Shown: piece by piece, positions 1 through 7,082 of the stretch
Numbering within the stretch: position 1 is the first letter of the stretch
Layout of the letters: the number at the start of each line of letters is the position of its first letter
Origin: Candidatus Cloacimonadota bacterium
GTDB taxonomy: Bacteria > Hydrothermota > E44-bin80
DNA length: 16,306 nt
Assembly: GCA_004376305.1 (NCBI GenBank)
Contig: SOKD01000388.1
Coordinates: forward strand, 1-16,306
Direction of reading: 5' to 3'
Made by a program: the position numbers and the translations under genes
The notes under the pieces: model-generated
What the model was told of the DNA's origin: nothing
Seen by the model: the letters and a program-made list of their open reading frames with translations, nothing else
Databases searched by the model: none

Positions 1-31
1 GATCGGCATACAGTATGGTTTTATTTCGCAT
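1..31 (-). CDS. Possible start of a divergent gene, cut by the left window edge
   Basis: On the minus strand an ATG at 31-29 opens a frame reading MRNKTILYAD to the window edge. A purine-rich GAGAGGA (complement of 41-47) lies 9 nt upstream, a good Shine-Dalgarno position. Only ten codons are visible, so no family can be named. The divergent arrangement with the phosphomannomutase gene, sharing about 75 nt of intergenic DNA, is plausible. The alternative is that this is a chance ATG in a non-coding spacer. Low confidence. Confidence 0.3.
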   Translation of the reverse strand, partial: MRNKTILYAD

Positions 32-68
32 ACACTTGGTTCCTCTCATGTAATGAGCATGGAATTTC

Positions 69-77
69 TGCTATAAT
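69..77 (+). promoter_or_regulatory. Extended -10 promoter of the phosphomannomutase gene
   Basis: TGCTATAAT at 69-77 is a perfect TGn-TATAAT extended -10 element. No good -35 hexamer is found 16-18 nt upstream, which fits the extended -10 class that does not depend on a -35. Transcription would start near 84, giving a leader of about 22 nt. No Shine-Dalgarno sequence is visible before the ATG at 107. Confidence 0.6.
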
Positions 78-106
78 ATTAGAAAGCCACCAAAAAAACA
101 TAATCT

Positions 107-1483
107 ATGAATATTAACAGGGAAATATTCAGAACATATGATATTAGAGGAGTTGCAAACGTAGATTTATGTGATGATGTTGTAGAAATATTAGGGAAAT
201 CCTATGGTACTTTTCTTCCTGAGTCTTCGAAAACAATTGCAATTGGAAGAGATATTAGACTCAGCTCAACACGAATCAAAGATGCATTCGTTAAGGGGCT
301 TCTTTCAACGGGTAAACAAATAATCGATTTTGGCGAAATACCTACTCCTCTGCTCTATTTCGTGATACACAAACACAATCTTGATGGTGGTATACAGGTA
401 ACAGGAAGCCACAATCCCAAGCAGTATAACGGACTGAAAATACTTGTTGGAAAAAATACAATATATGGCAACGATATTCAGAAAATTGGTGACATAGCAG
501 ATAAATTATCTTTCAGGAAAGGAAAGGGTACTCTAAAGATAGGAGAGACAATTGATGATTACATTTCCTACATTTTACAGAAGATTCCCCTCGGCAAAAA
601 AAAGATACGCATTGTTTTTGATGCTGGCAATGGCACAGCAGGGCTGGTCCTGAGAAAGCTCTTCGATAGAACATCTGTGGAATTCAAAATACTTTTTGAG
701 GAACCGGACGGTTCCTTTCCCAATCATCTTGCTGATCCAACCGTTCCCGAATTTCTCATTGATCTTATTGCCAGAGTAAAGGAATCCAATGCTCACATTG
801 GAATTGCATTTGATGGTGATGCAGATAGAATTGGAGCCATTGACGAGGCGGGAAGAATAATCTGGGGTGATAAACTCCTCGGTATTTATTCAAATGATGT
901 GATCACGCAACAGCCGGGTGCAACGATTATCTGTGAAGTAAAGTGCTCAAATGGTCTTATCGAGTATATTCAACAACGCGGCGGAACACCCCTTATGTGG
1001 AAAACGGGTCATTCGCTCATTAAAGCCAAGATGAAAGAAGAGAATGCTCCTCTCGCAGGTGAAATGAGCGGCCATATGTTCTTTGCTGATAACTACTTCG
1101 GATATGATGATGCACTATTTGCAGCGCTTCGGCTCATCGGAATACTGACAAACACTGAAAAAAGCCTTTCACAACTTGCAGATGAAATTCCCTCTTACTG
1201 TACTACACCTGAAATCAGGATAGACTGTCCGGATTCAAAGAAGTTTGATGTTGTTAAGCACGTGAAACAGATTTTCCAGAAAGAGTACCCTATTATTGAC
1301 ATTGATGGTGTCAGGGTATCATTTGCTGATGGCTGGGGTCTTCTTCGTGCTTCGAATACCCAACCTGTCCTTGTTCTTCGTTTTGAAGCAAATACAAAAG
1401 ATGCACTTGATACTATAAGAAAATGCTTTTTTGAGATACTGAAAAAATACAATTTCATTAACACCGACCAACTGCGTGCGTAA
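107..1483 (+). CDS. Phosphomannomutase/phosphoglucomutase (alpha-D-phosphohexomutase family)
   Basis: A cytosolic enzyme that interconverts hexose 1- and 6-phosphates through a phosphoserine and a 1,6-bisphosphate intermediate, supplying sugar nucleotides for polysaccharide and envelope synthesis. All four family signatures are present: the catalytic serine loop TGSHNP (residues 99-104, S101), the metal loop DGDADR (236-241), the sugar-binding loop GEMSGH (318-323) and the phosphate-binding loop RASNTQP (415-421). The length of 458 aa matches ManB/AlgC-type enzymes. The start is supported by the family's typical opening (REIFRTYDIRG just after the initiator Met), although no Shine-Dalgarno is visible. 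The sequence cannot separate mannose from glucose specificity, and the bifunctional type is likely, so no symbol is given. It has its own promoter and is separated by 134 nt from the ribosomal operon. Confidence 0.93.
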   Translation: MNINREIFRTYDIRGVANVDLCDDVVEILGKSYGTFLPESSKTIAIGRDIRLSSTRIKDAFVKGLLSTGKQIIDFGEIPTPLLYFVIHKHNLDGGIQVTGSHNPKQYNGLKILVGKNTIYGNDIQKIGDIADKLSFRKGKGTLKIGETIDDYISYILQKIPLGKKKIRIVFDAGNGTAGLVLRKLFDRTSVEFKILFEEPDGSFPNHLADPTVPEFLIDLIARVKESNAHIGIAFDGDADRIGAIDEAGRIIWGDKLLGIYSNDVITQQPGATIICEVKCSNGLIEYIQQRGGTPLMWKTGHSLIKAKMKEENAPLAGEMSGHMFFADNYFGYDDALFAALRLIGILTNTEKSLSQLADEIPSYCTTPEIRIDCPDSKKFDVVKHVKQIFQKEYPIIDIDGVRVSFADGWGLLRASNTQPVLVLRFEANTKDALDTIRKCFFEILKKYNFINTDQLRA

Positions 1484-1531
1484 ATATCCATCATATCCTC
1501 ATCGGTTTCAAAACATAAATTCGCAAAATAC

Positions 1532-1560
1532 TTGACAAAATGTATTAATTATGATATATT
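1532..1560 (+). promoter_or_regulatory. Consensus sigma-70 promoter of the rplM operon
   Basis: TTGACA at 1532-1537 is a perfect -35, followed after exactly 17 nt by TATATT at 1555-1560. A TG at 1552-1553 adds an extended -10. Transcription would start near 1567, leaving a leader of about 50 nt before rplM. This is the strongest promoter in the window, as expected for a ribosomal protein and translation-factor operon. Confidence 0.85.
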
Positions 1561-1578
1561 GTATCTTTGTTTGGTAAC

Positions 1579-1588
1579 TGAGCGCTCA
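1579..1588 (+). promoter_or_regulatory. Perfect 10-nt palindrome TGAGCGCTCA in the rplM leader
   Basis: The self-complementary TGAGCGCTCA lies about 12 nt after the predicted transcription start and 20 nt before the rplM Shine-Dalgarno. It is GC-rich against an AT-rich leader. As RNA it can only form a very short stem, so a DNA-binding dimer site or a minor leader structure are both possible. The function is inference only. Confidence 0.3.
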
Positions 1589-1617
1589 TTGTATTATTAT
1601 TGCAAGCGGAGGTTTGA

Positions 1618-2046
1618 ATGAAAACTCCTTCATTGAGGAAGGAAGATGTTAAAAGAACATGGCATATCATCGATGCGCAGGGCAAAACCCTTGGAAGACT
1701 TGCAACAAAAATAGCCACTATGCTTTCCGGTAAGGACAAGCCCTTCTATACACCGCATGTTGATGGTGGTGATTTTATCATCGTTCTGAATGCAAAAGAC
1801 ATATACCTTTCCGGACAGAAAAGAGAACAGAAGATGTACTACCGTCATTCTGGTTACATCGGTGGTTTGAAAGAAATAAAGGCAAAGGAAATGCTTGCTA
1901 AACACCCTGAGAGGGTGATAATGCTTGCTGTCAAGGGAATGCTTCCCAAAAACAAGCTTGCCTCCAGAATGCTCACAAGATTGAAAGTATACAAGGATAA
2001 TAATCATCCACACGCTGCTCAAAGTCCAAAAACATTTAATCTGTAA
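1618..2046 (+). CDS. rplM: 50S ribosomal protein L13
   Basis: Early-assembly protein of the large ribosomal subunit that binds 23S rRNA. The 142-aa product has the family's normal length and characteristic segments: WHIIDAQGKTLGRLAT (residues 15-30), the YYRHSGYIGGLKE block (about 75-88), and the signature region around AVKGMLPKNKLASRML (about 102-118). A GGAGG at 1608-1612 sits 5 nt before the ATG. It is the first gene of the ten-gene plus-strand run, directly behind a consensus promoter, and pairs with rpsI 19 nt downstream, as in most bacteria. L13 leaders are autoregulated in some bacteria (established for rplM-rpsI of E. coli). The leader here carries a palindrome, but no such control can be shown from sequence. 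Confidence 0.98.
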   Translation: MKTPSLRKEDVKRTWHIIDAQGKTLGRLATKIATMLSGKDKPFYTPHVDGGDFIIVLNAKDIYLSGQKREQKMYYRHSGYIGGLKEIKAKEMLAKHPERVIMLAVKGMLPKNKLASRMLTRLKVYKDNNHPHAAQSPKTFNL

Positions 2047-2065
2047 AGATTGAGGGGGTGATAAT

Positions 2066-2458
2066 TTGCAAAAAAACGTGTACTTCGCGACTGGCTCGAG
2101 AAAAGAAGCAGTTGCAAAGGTGAGAATCCATGAAGGAAAGGGGAAGATCATTGTTAATGGTCAATTCATGCAGGCGTATTTTCACAGACCGGACCTGGAA
2201 ACAATGATAGTTCAACCTTTTAAGGTAACAGAAACAATTGGAAAACTGGATGTTGTGGCAAAAGTTCTAGGTGGCGGAAAGAGCGGACAGGCAAGTGCGT
2301 TGAAGCTTGGTATTGCAAGAGCTCTTATAAAACTAAACGAGGAGAACAGAAAGGCACTCCGTTCGGCAGGACTCTTAACGCGCGATTCGAGAGAAGTTGA
2401 AAGAAAGAAATACGGTCGTGTAAAGGCAAGAAAAAGATTTCAATTTTCCAAGCGTTAA
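2066..2458 (+). CDS. rpsI: 30S ribosomal protein S9 (TTG start)
   Basis: Small-subunit protein whose C-terminal tail reaches the P-site tRNA. The 130-aa product has the N-terminal YFATGSRKEAVAKVR, the signature GGGKSGQASALKLGIARAL (residues about 71-89) and the expected basic tail ending KRFQFSKR. The start is TTG at 2066: no in-frame ATG exists before the conserved core, and GAGGGGGTGAT (2052-2062) matches the anti-Shine-Dalgarno complement over nearly its whole length, 3 nt from the TTG. It is cotranscribed with rplM. The 102-nt gap to rpsB contains a hairpin. Confidence 0.97.
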   Translation: MQKNVYFATGSRKEAVAKVRIHEGKGKIIVNGQFMQAYFHRPDLETMIVQPFKVTETIGKLDVVAKVLGGGKSGQASALKLGIARALIKLNEENRKALRSAGLLTRDSREVERKKYGRVKARKRFQFSKR

Positions 2459-2486
2459 TAGTATATTTCACACATTCTCTGATCAG

Positions 2487-2512
2487 AAGAGGTTCCCTTT
2501 CCCAGGGCTCTT
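2487..2512 (+). promoter_or_regulatory. Hairpin in the rpsI-rpsB intergenic leader
   Basis: AAGAG (2487-2491) pairs with CTCTT (2508-2512), and CCCT (2495-2498) pairs with AGGG (2504-2507), with a 3-nt bulge on the 5' arm and a 5-nt loop. The 3' flank TCTTGAAATG is only weakly U-rich, so this is a poor intrinsic terminator. It could be a partial attenuator, a processing site, or part of an S2 autoregulatory leader. The role is inference. Confidence 0.35.
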
Positions 2513-2560
2513 TCTTGAAATGAGGAGAATGGCGGTTAAAACAAGAATAGGAGGATTTCC

Positions 2561-3514
2561 TTGGTTACAATGAAAGATCTTCTTGAGTCCGGTGCTCATT
2601 TTGGTCACAAGGTGAGCAGGTGGAATCCGAAAATGAAGAAATTCATTTTTGGCGAAAAAAATGGTATTTACATAATCGATCTTCAAAAAACGGTCAAAAT
2701 GCTTGAAAAGGCATACAATGAAATCGTTGAAAAGGTAAGCAATTCCAAAAAAATCCTCTTTGTTGGAACAAAAAGACAGTCACGCGATATTATAAAGGAT
2801 GAAGCTATGCGGTGCGGTTCTTTTTATATTTGCGAGCGATGGCTCGGTGGTATGCTTACTAATTTCAGAACAATCCGCAGAACGATCAATAGACTTATTG
2901 ACTATGACAAAAAAAAGGAATCAGGATTCTTAGATACGCTACCAAAGAAAGAGGCTCTTTCCATTACAAGAAAAATGGAAAAAATGGAAAAAATTCTTGG
3001 GGGTGTTAAAACAATGAACTCACTTCCGGATCTACTGTATATTGTAGATATAAAACGCGAATATATTGCAGCGCATGAGGCCAACATCCTTGGAATTCCC
3101 GTTATTGCCATTGTGGATACGAACACTGATCCAGATCTCATTCATATTCCCATTCCAGCCAATGATGATGCAATACGATCGATCAAACTTGTTACATCAA
3201 TTATTAGCCAGGCTGTATTTGATGGCAAACAGCTTGTCGAAGCCAAAAAGGTCTCAATAGAAGAACAGGAAGAAGAAAAAGTTAAATCCAAGCAAGAAGC
3301 CAAAAAGAAGCAGCTGAAGAAAAAACCGATAAAAAGTGAAACTGCGAGAATGGGAACAGAGAAAAAGCTTATAAAGAAAACGACAACAAAACAAAAGGAA
3401 ACTCGCAAAAAAACAGTAACAACAGTAAAACCAATAGAAACAAAAACAGTTCGCAAGAAAATTGAAAAGAAAGAGACAAAACAAACAAAGAAGAAGAAGA
3501 TAAAGAGCAAATAG
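2561..3514 (+). CDS. rpsB: 30S ribosomal protein S2 with long lysine-rich C-terminal tail (TTG start)
   Basis: Small-subunit protein needed late in 30S assembly. Residues 1-229 are a standard S2: MKDLLESGAHFGHKVSRWNPKM near the N-terminus, then FVGTKRQSRD (about 68-77), RWLGGMLTNF (93-102), and PVIAIVDTNTDPD (about 180-192). The start is TTG at 2561: AGGAGG at 2549-2554 is 6 nt upstream, whereas the in-frame ATG at 2570 would be 15 nt away, and S2 proteins normally have a few residues before the conserved MK. Residues about 230-317 (3248-3514) are an extension of about 88 residues made largely of K, E, T, R and Q, with no aromatic residue and no recognisable domain. Typical S2 proteins end near 240-260 aa. 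The purine-rich coding strand reflects this composition. Its neighbour is tsf, the usual partner. Confidence 0.97.
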   Translation: MVTMKDLLESGAHFGHKVSRWNPKMKKFIFGEKNGIYIIDLQKTVKMLEKAYNEIVEKVSNSKKILFVGTKRQSRDIIKDEAMRCGSFYICERWLGGMLTNFRTIRRTINRLIDYDKKKESGFLDTLPKKEALSITRKMEKMEKILGGVKTMNSLPDLLYIVDIKREYIAAHEANILGIPVIAIVDTNTDPDLIHIPIPANDDAIRSIKLVTSIISQAVFDGKQLVEAKKVSIEEQEEEKVKSKQEAKKKQLKKKPIKSETARMGTEKKLIKKTTTKQKETRKKTVTTVKPIETKTVRKKIEKKETKQTKKKKIKSK

Positions 3515-3544
3515 CCAATTACAGCAATACTAAGGAGCTGCGTT

Positions 3545-4144
3545 ATGGATATTCCAATAGAAAAAGTCAAAGAACTCCGTGAAAGAACAGGTGCTGGAGT
3601 GCTTGATTGTAAAAAGGCGCTCGAAACCACAAAGGGAGATATTGATAAAGCTATTGATCATTTGAGGAAAACGGGCATAGCAAAAGCAGAGAAAAAACTC
3701 TTGAGAAAAACAGAAGAAGGAATTATCCAAACTTACATTCATCCAGGTTCACGCCTTGGTGTTCTCATAGAGCTTAATTGCGAAACTGATTTCGTTGCAA
3801 AAACCGACGATTTTAAGAAACTCGGAAAAAACCTTGCGATGCAGATTGCCGCTTCAAACCCCATCGCAATACACCGAAAGGACATTCCGGAAAATATTAT
3901 TGAAAGAGAAATGTCGATCTACAGGACACAAATTTCCGAATCGGGAAAACCCGATAACATTGTGGATAAAATTGTAGAAGGGAAACTCAATAAGTACTTT
4001 AAAGAAGCCTGTCTCCTCGAGCAGCCATTTGTAAAGGATACCAATCTTACCGTAGAAGATTACATTAAGGAAAACATCGCAATAATTGGCGAAAACATTT
4101 CAATTAAAAGATTTGCTCGATTCAGGATTGGTGAAGATGCATAA
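3545..4144 (+). CDS. tsf: Elongation factor Ts (short form)
   Basis: Guanine-nucleotide exchange factor that regenerates EF-Tu-GTP in the cytosol. The N-terminal UBA-like domain carries the family motif RTGAGVLDCKKAL (residues about 14-26), and the core motif ELNCETDFVAK follows at about 76-86. At 199 aa it belongs to the short class with one core subdomain, like Thermus EF-Ts, rather than the roughly 280-aa E. coli type. An AAGGAG at 3532-3537 lies 7 nt before the ATG. It follows rpsB by 30 nt and precedes pyrH by 17 nt, so all three are probably on one transcript. Confidence 0.97.
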   Translation: MDIPIEKVKELRERTGAGVLDCKKALETTKGDIDKAIDHLRKTGIAKAEKKLLRKTEEGIIQTYIHPGSRLGVLIELNCETDFVAKTDDFKKLGKNLAMQIAASNPIAIHRKDIPENIIEREMSIYRTQISESGKPDNIVDKIVEGKLNKYFKEACLLEQPFVKDTNLTVEDYIKENIAIIGENISIKRFARFRIGEDA

Positions 4145-4161
4145 TCTCAAGTACAATTCAT

Positions 4162-4887
4162 ATGCTCCCCAAAAAATATAAAAGAATTATTCTCAAGTTG
4201 AGTGGACAGATAGTTGCAGGCGAGAACAAATTCGGGTTTTCTAATGCTGCTCTGCAGTATCTGAAAGAGGAAATTGTGGATGCATTCAATCTTGGTGTTG
4301 AGATTGGAATTGTTATGGGTGGGGGTAATGTATTCAGGGGTCAGGAGGCAGTCGAACAATTGAATACAGATCGGGTTAGTGCAGATTACCTTGGAATGCT
4401 TGCAACCCTCTTCAATGCTTCACTTTTGCAGAATGTTCTTGATAGATCGAATGTACCTGCGCACATTATGACCGCCCTCAGTTTCTCTGAACTCGCTGAA
4501 CCTTTTATGCAAAGACGGGCAATACACCATCTTGAAAAAAAACGAATAGTTATTTTTGCCTGTGGAACGGGGAATCCTTATTTTACTACAGATACTGCAG
4601 CAGTCCTCAGGGCTATTGAAATGAAATCTGATGTAATCTTGAAAGGAACAAGGGTAAGGGGGATTTATGACAAGGACCCCGAAGAATTCAAGGATGCTCA
4701 CTTTTTTGAGACCTTACACTATTCCTATGTTATTCAGCATCAGCTGAAGGTCATGGATTCAACCGCATTTTCGCTTGCTATGGACAATAACTTACCGATA
4801 CTTGTATTCAACATTCTTAAGAAAGGTTACCTGCGACGAATACTTGAAGGTGAAAATATTGGAACTATTGTATCTGACAACAATTAA
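4162..4887 (+). CDS. pyrH: Uridylate kinase (UMP kinase)
   Basis: Phosphorylates UMP to UDP using ATP, the committed step to UTP and CTP pools. It belongs to the amino-acid kinase fold, is hexameric in bacteria, and is unrelated to eukaryotic UMP/CMP kinases. Visible motifs are KLSGQ (12-16, usually KLSGE), GGGNVFRG (53-60), DRVSADYLGMLAT (70-82), FACGTGNPYFTTDTAA (132-147, where the family usually has AGGTGNP, so one Gly is Cys here), and KVMDSTAFSLAMDNNLPI (196-213). The 241-aa length is normal. The start fits the usual KYKRIILKLSG opening, but no Shine-Dalgarno is evident, suggesting translational coupling to tsf 17 nt upstream. Confidence 0.97.
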   Translation: MLPKKYKRIILKLSGQIVAGENKFGFSNAALQYLKEEIVDAFNLGVEIGIVMGGGNVFRGQEAVEQLNTDRVSADYLGMLATLFNASLLQNVLDRSNVPAHIMTALSFSELAEPFMQRRAIHHLEKKRIVIFACGTGNPYFTTDTAAVLRAIEMKSDVILKGTRVRGIYDKDPEEFKDAHFFETLHYSYVIQHQLKVMDSTAFSLAMDNNLPILVFNILKKGYLRRILEGENIGTIVSDNN

Positions 4888-4946
4888 AGATTACATCAAT
4901 TTTCCTATCTATTGCAATAATTCTGCACAAATCATAAGGAGGGATA

Positions 4947-5507
4947 ATGAGCATTAGCCAGATAGAAGAAAAGGCAAGAGAAAAGATGAAAAAGAGCGTT
5001 GACGCTGTGAGAAACGAAGTTGTCCGCATAAGGACCGGGAAAGCAACGACAGCTCTTGTTGATGGTTTGAAAGTTGCATGTTACGGTTCAAAGGTTCCTC
5101 TCAAACAAATAGCTAATATTGGTGTTCCAGAAGCCAGACTACTTCTTATTCAACCATGGGATAAGAATCTGCTTCCTGATATTGAAAAAGCGATTTTCCA
5201 ATCTGACCTTGGTCTTACTCCTAACAACGATGGGAAAGTAATACGGTTGCCAATTCCTCCGCTCACCGAGGAAAGAAGGAAAGAACTCGTGAAACTCGTC
5301 AAGAAACTAGGTGAAGAAGGAAAAATTGCAATGAGAAATGTTCGAAGAGAATGCAACGATGAAATCAAGAAAGGTGAAAAGGCAGGCAACTTTTCTAAAG
5401 ATGATTCACAGAGAGCTATGAAAGACATCCAGGAAACAACTGACAAATACATTGAAATGATTGATATGGTAATTGCTGAAAAAGAAAAAGAAATAATGGA
5501 GATATGA
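4947..5507 (+). CDS. frr: Ribosome recycling factor
   Basis: Acts with EF-G to split the post-termination ribosome and release mRNA and tRNA. The 186-aa product has the standard length and all the expected blocks: VRNEVVRIRTGKATTALVDGL (about 22-42), the IANIGVPEARLLLIQPWDK block (about 57-75), NNDGKVIRLPIPPLTEERR (about 93-111), and the C-terminal helix-rich GEEGKIAMRNVRRECND segment. A very strong AAGGAGGG at 4936-4943 precedes the ATG. It lies 59 nt after pyrH, and its TGA stop is separated by a single base from the TTG start of uppS, so the two genes are probably translationally coupled. Confidence 0.98.
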   Translation: MSISQIEEKAREKMKKSVDAVRNEVVRIRTGKATTALVDGLKVACYGSKVPLKQIANIGVPEARLLLIQPWDKNLLPDIEKAIFQSDLGLTPNNDGKVIRLPIPPLTEERRKELVKLVKKLGEEGKIAMRNVRRECNDEIKKGEKAGNFSKDDSQRAMKDIQETTDKYIEMIDMVIAEKEKEIMEI

Positions 5508-5508
5508 T

Positions 5509-6249
5509 TTGATATCAAAGGAACATCTTTTCGATAAATACAAAATAGATCCTGCAAGACTCCCGAAACATATAGCGATTATTATGGATGGAAATGGGAG
5601 ATGGGCTAAAAGGAGAAATCTTCCCAGAATTCTCGGGCACACTGCAGGTATCACTTCTGTTCGCGCTTCCATTAAAGCTGCTTCTTTATTGGGAATAGAA
5701 TATCTGACGTTGTACACATTTTCGACGGAAAATTGGATGAGACCAGGCGAAGAAGTACGTGCATTGATGAAAATGTTTGTAGATCTGCTTCAAAGTGAGA
5801 CGGAAGAGCTCTACAAGAACAACGTGAGAATAAAAGCAATAGGTCGTTTGGATAAACTTTCAAAAAAGCTTCAGAATATGCTTCAACAGTCTATCAATTA
5901 CACATGCAAAAACACCGGTCTTGTTTTCATCCTCGCAATGAATTATGGCGGAAGACAGGAAATTGTGGATGCTGTAAAAAAAATAATAAGGAAAAAACGG
6001 AAACCACATTCAATAAATGTCAAGACCTTTCAAAATTTCCTTTATGATAGCGAAATTCCTTACCCTGATCTTATTATCAGAACGAGCGGTGAGATCAGAT
6101 TATCAAATTTTCTCATATGGGAAGCTGCATACAGTGAATTTTGGATTACCAAAACGCTCTGGCCTGATTTTAGAAAAAGGCATTTGCTTAAAGCAATTGC
6201 TCATTACCAGAAGCGAATACGCAAATTTGGCGGCGTAAAAAATGCGTAA
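5509..6249 (+). CDS. uppS: Isoprenyl transferase (undecaprenyl diphosphate synthase, TTG start)
   Basis: cis-Prenyltransferase that condenses isopentenyl diphosphate units onto farnesyl diphosphate to make the C55 lipid carrier for peptidoglycan and other envelope polymers. Motifs are HIAIIMDGNGRWAKRR (residues 21-36, catalytic Asp27), LGHTAGITSVR (about 42-52), TLYTFSTENW (about 66-75) and the C-terminal RTSGEIRLSNFLIWEAAYSE block with TLWPDF. The 246-aa length is typical. The only in-frame ATG is inside the catalytic motif, so the TTG at 5509 is the best start; GGAGA at 5498-5502 lies 6 nt upstream inside the end of frr. It overlaps cdsA by 8 nt. Confidence 0.97.
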   Translation: MISKEHLFDKYKIDPARLPKHIAIIMDGNGRWAKRRNLPRILGHTAGITSVRASIKAASLLGIEYLTLYTFSTENWMRPGEEVRALMKMFVDLLQSETEELYKNNVRIKAIGRLDKLSKKLQNMLQQSINYTCKNTGLVFILAMNYGGRQEIVDAVKKIIRKKRKPHSINVKTFQNFLYDSEIPYPDLIIRTSGEIRLSNFLIWEAAYSEFWITKTLWPDFRKRHLLKAIAHYQKRIRKFGGVKNA

Positions 6250-7081
6250 AAAACCAAATATCATATACCGACTCATTACAGCAGCCCTCTTTATTCCTGT
6301 TTTAATATACATAGCATATAATGGGGGAATTTATTTTCTTATTCTCATTGAACTTGCCATATTTTTGGGAACATTCGAATTTTACGACATTCTCAGAGCA
6401 AAGAAAATGCAACCGTACAAGAAAATTGGGATAACAGCAGCATTGGTACTTGGATTAACCGCCTATTTTCAGAGTTACGTGTTCACCTTTTTTGTCCTCA
6501 CACTTCTTGTAATGTTTTTGTCTTTTTCCGAGCTTTTCAGGAAAGAACAAGATAGAGCAATCTACCATATATCAACAACAATTTTTGGCATTATGTATAT
6601 TTCCTGGCTTCTGAGTCACCTCACTTTATTGAGGGAACTGCCAACGGCAACCGGAAAACCCTACCATCTTGGTTTTGCATACGTGCTCATTCCCTTCTTT
6701 ATTGGCTGGGGATACGATACAGGGGCTTATTTTGCTGGAAAGAAATTTGGAAAGCATAAACTACTCCTTCGAATCAGCCCATCAAAAACATGGGAAGGTG
6801 CAATTGGCGGCTTTTTGCTTGCTCTTCTTTTTCTTTTTGCATATCAACAGTTATTCAAAATTACCTTTCTAACTAATTTTGATATTATTATGCTTGCTCT
6901 CCTGGGCTCATTTCTTGCCCAAATTGGTGATCTTGTTGAATCACTCATAAAGCGGGATGCGCGAATAAAAGATGCTTCTTCACACATACCCGGTCACGGA
7001 GGCATTCTGGATCGACTTGATAGCATTTTTTTCGTTGCTCCCTTTGTTTATTATTTCCTTAGATTTTTTGCGGAAAGGTAA
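6242..7081 (+). CDS. cdsA: Phosphatidate cytidylyltransferase (CDP-diglyceride synthase)
   Basis: Integral membrane enzyme that makes CDP-diacylglycerol from phosphatidate and CTP, the branch point of bacterial phospholipid synthesis. The protein (279 aa) is a series of hydrophobic helices (for example about 8-25, 28-46, 60-95, 110-130, 145-160, 188-206, 215-232 and 260-276). It carries the conserved SPSKTWEG (180-187) and the family signature running from SLIKRD (235-240) through KD (243-244) to GHGGILDRLDS (251-261). The ATG at 6242 overlaps the end of uppS by 8 nt, implying coupling; only a weak GGCGG precedes it. One base separates its stop from the dxr start. Confidence 0.96.
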   Translation: MRKKPNIIYRLITAALFIPVLIYIAYNGGIYFLILIELAIFLGTFEFYDILRAKKMQPYKKIGITAALVLGLTAYFQSYVFTFFVLTLLVMFLSFSELFRKEQDRAIYHISTTIFGIMYISWLLSHLTLLRELPTATGKPYHLGFAYVLIPFFIGWGYDTGAYFAGKKFGKHKLLLRISPSKTWEGAIGGFLLALLFLFAYQQLFKITFLTNFDIIMLALLGSFLAQIGDLVESLIKRDARIKDASSHIPGHGGILDRLDSIFFVAPFVYYFLRFFAER

Positions 7082-7082
7082 G

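Noticed and set aside
1630..2151. 173-codon minus-strand open frame over rplM and rpsI
   Set aside because: It lies fully antisense to two unmistakable ribosomal protein genes, and its translation is Cys/Phe/Ser-rich without any family motif.
2570..2572. ATG at 2570 as the rpsB start
   Set aside because: It is 15 nt from the AGGAGG, while the TTG at 2561 is 6 nt away and restores the few residues normally found before the conserved MK.
3142..3630. 162-codon minus-strand open frame with hydrophobic Phe/Ser-rich translation over the end of rpsB
   Set aside because: The apparent membrane protein is the antisense of the lysine-rich S2 tail (AAA/AAG read as TTT/CTT). It is a composition artefact.
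6972..7082. Upstream in-frame extension of dxr by 37 codons into cdsA
   Set aside because: It would start inside the conserved CdsA signature in another frame. The ATG at 7083 gives the exact DXR N-terminus (MKRIVILGSTGSIG) and has a purine-rich site just upstream.
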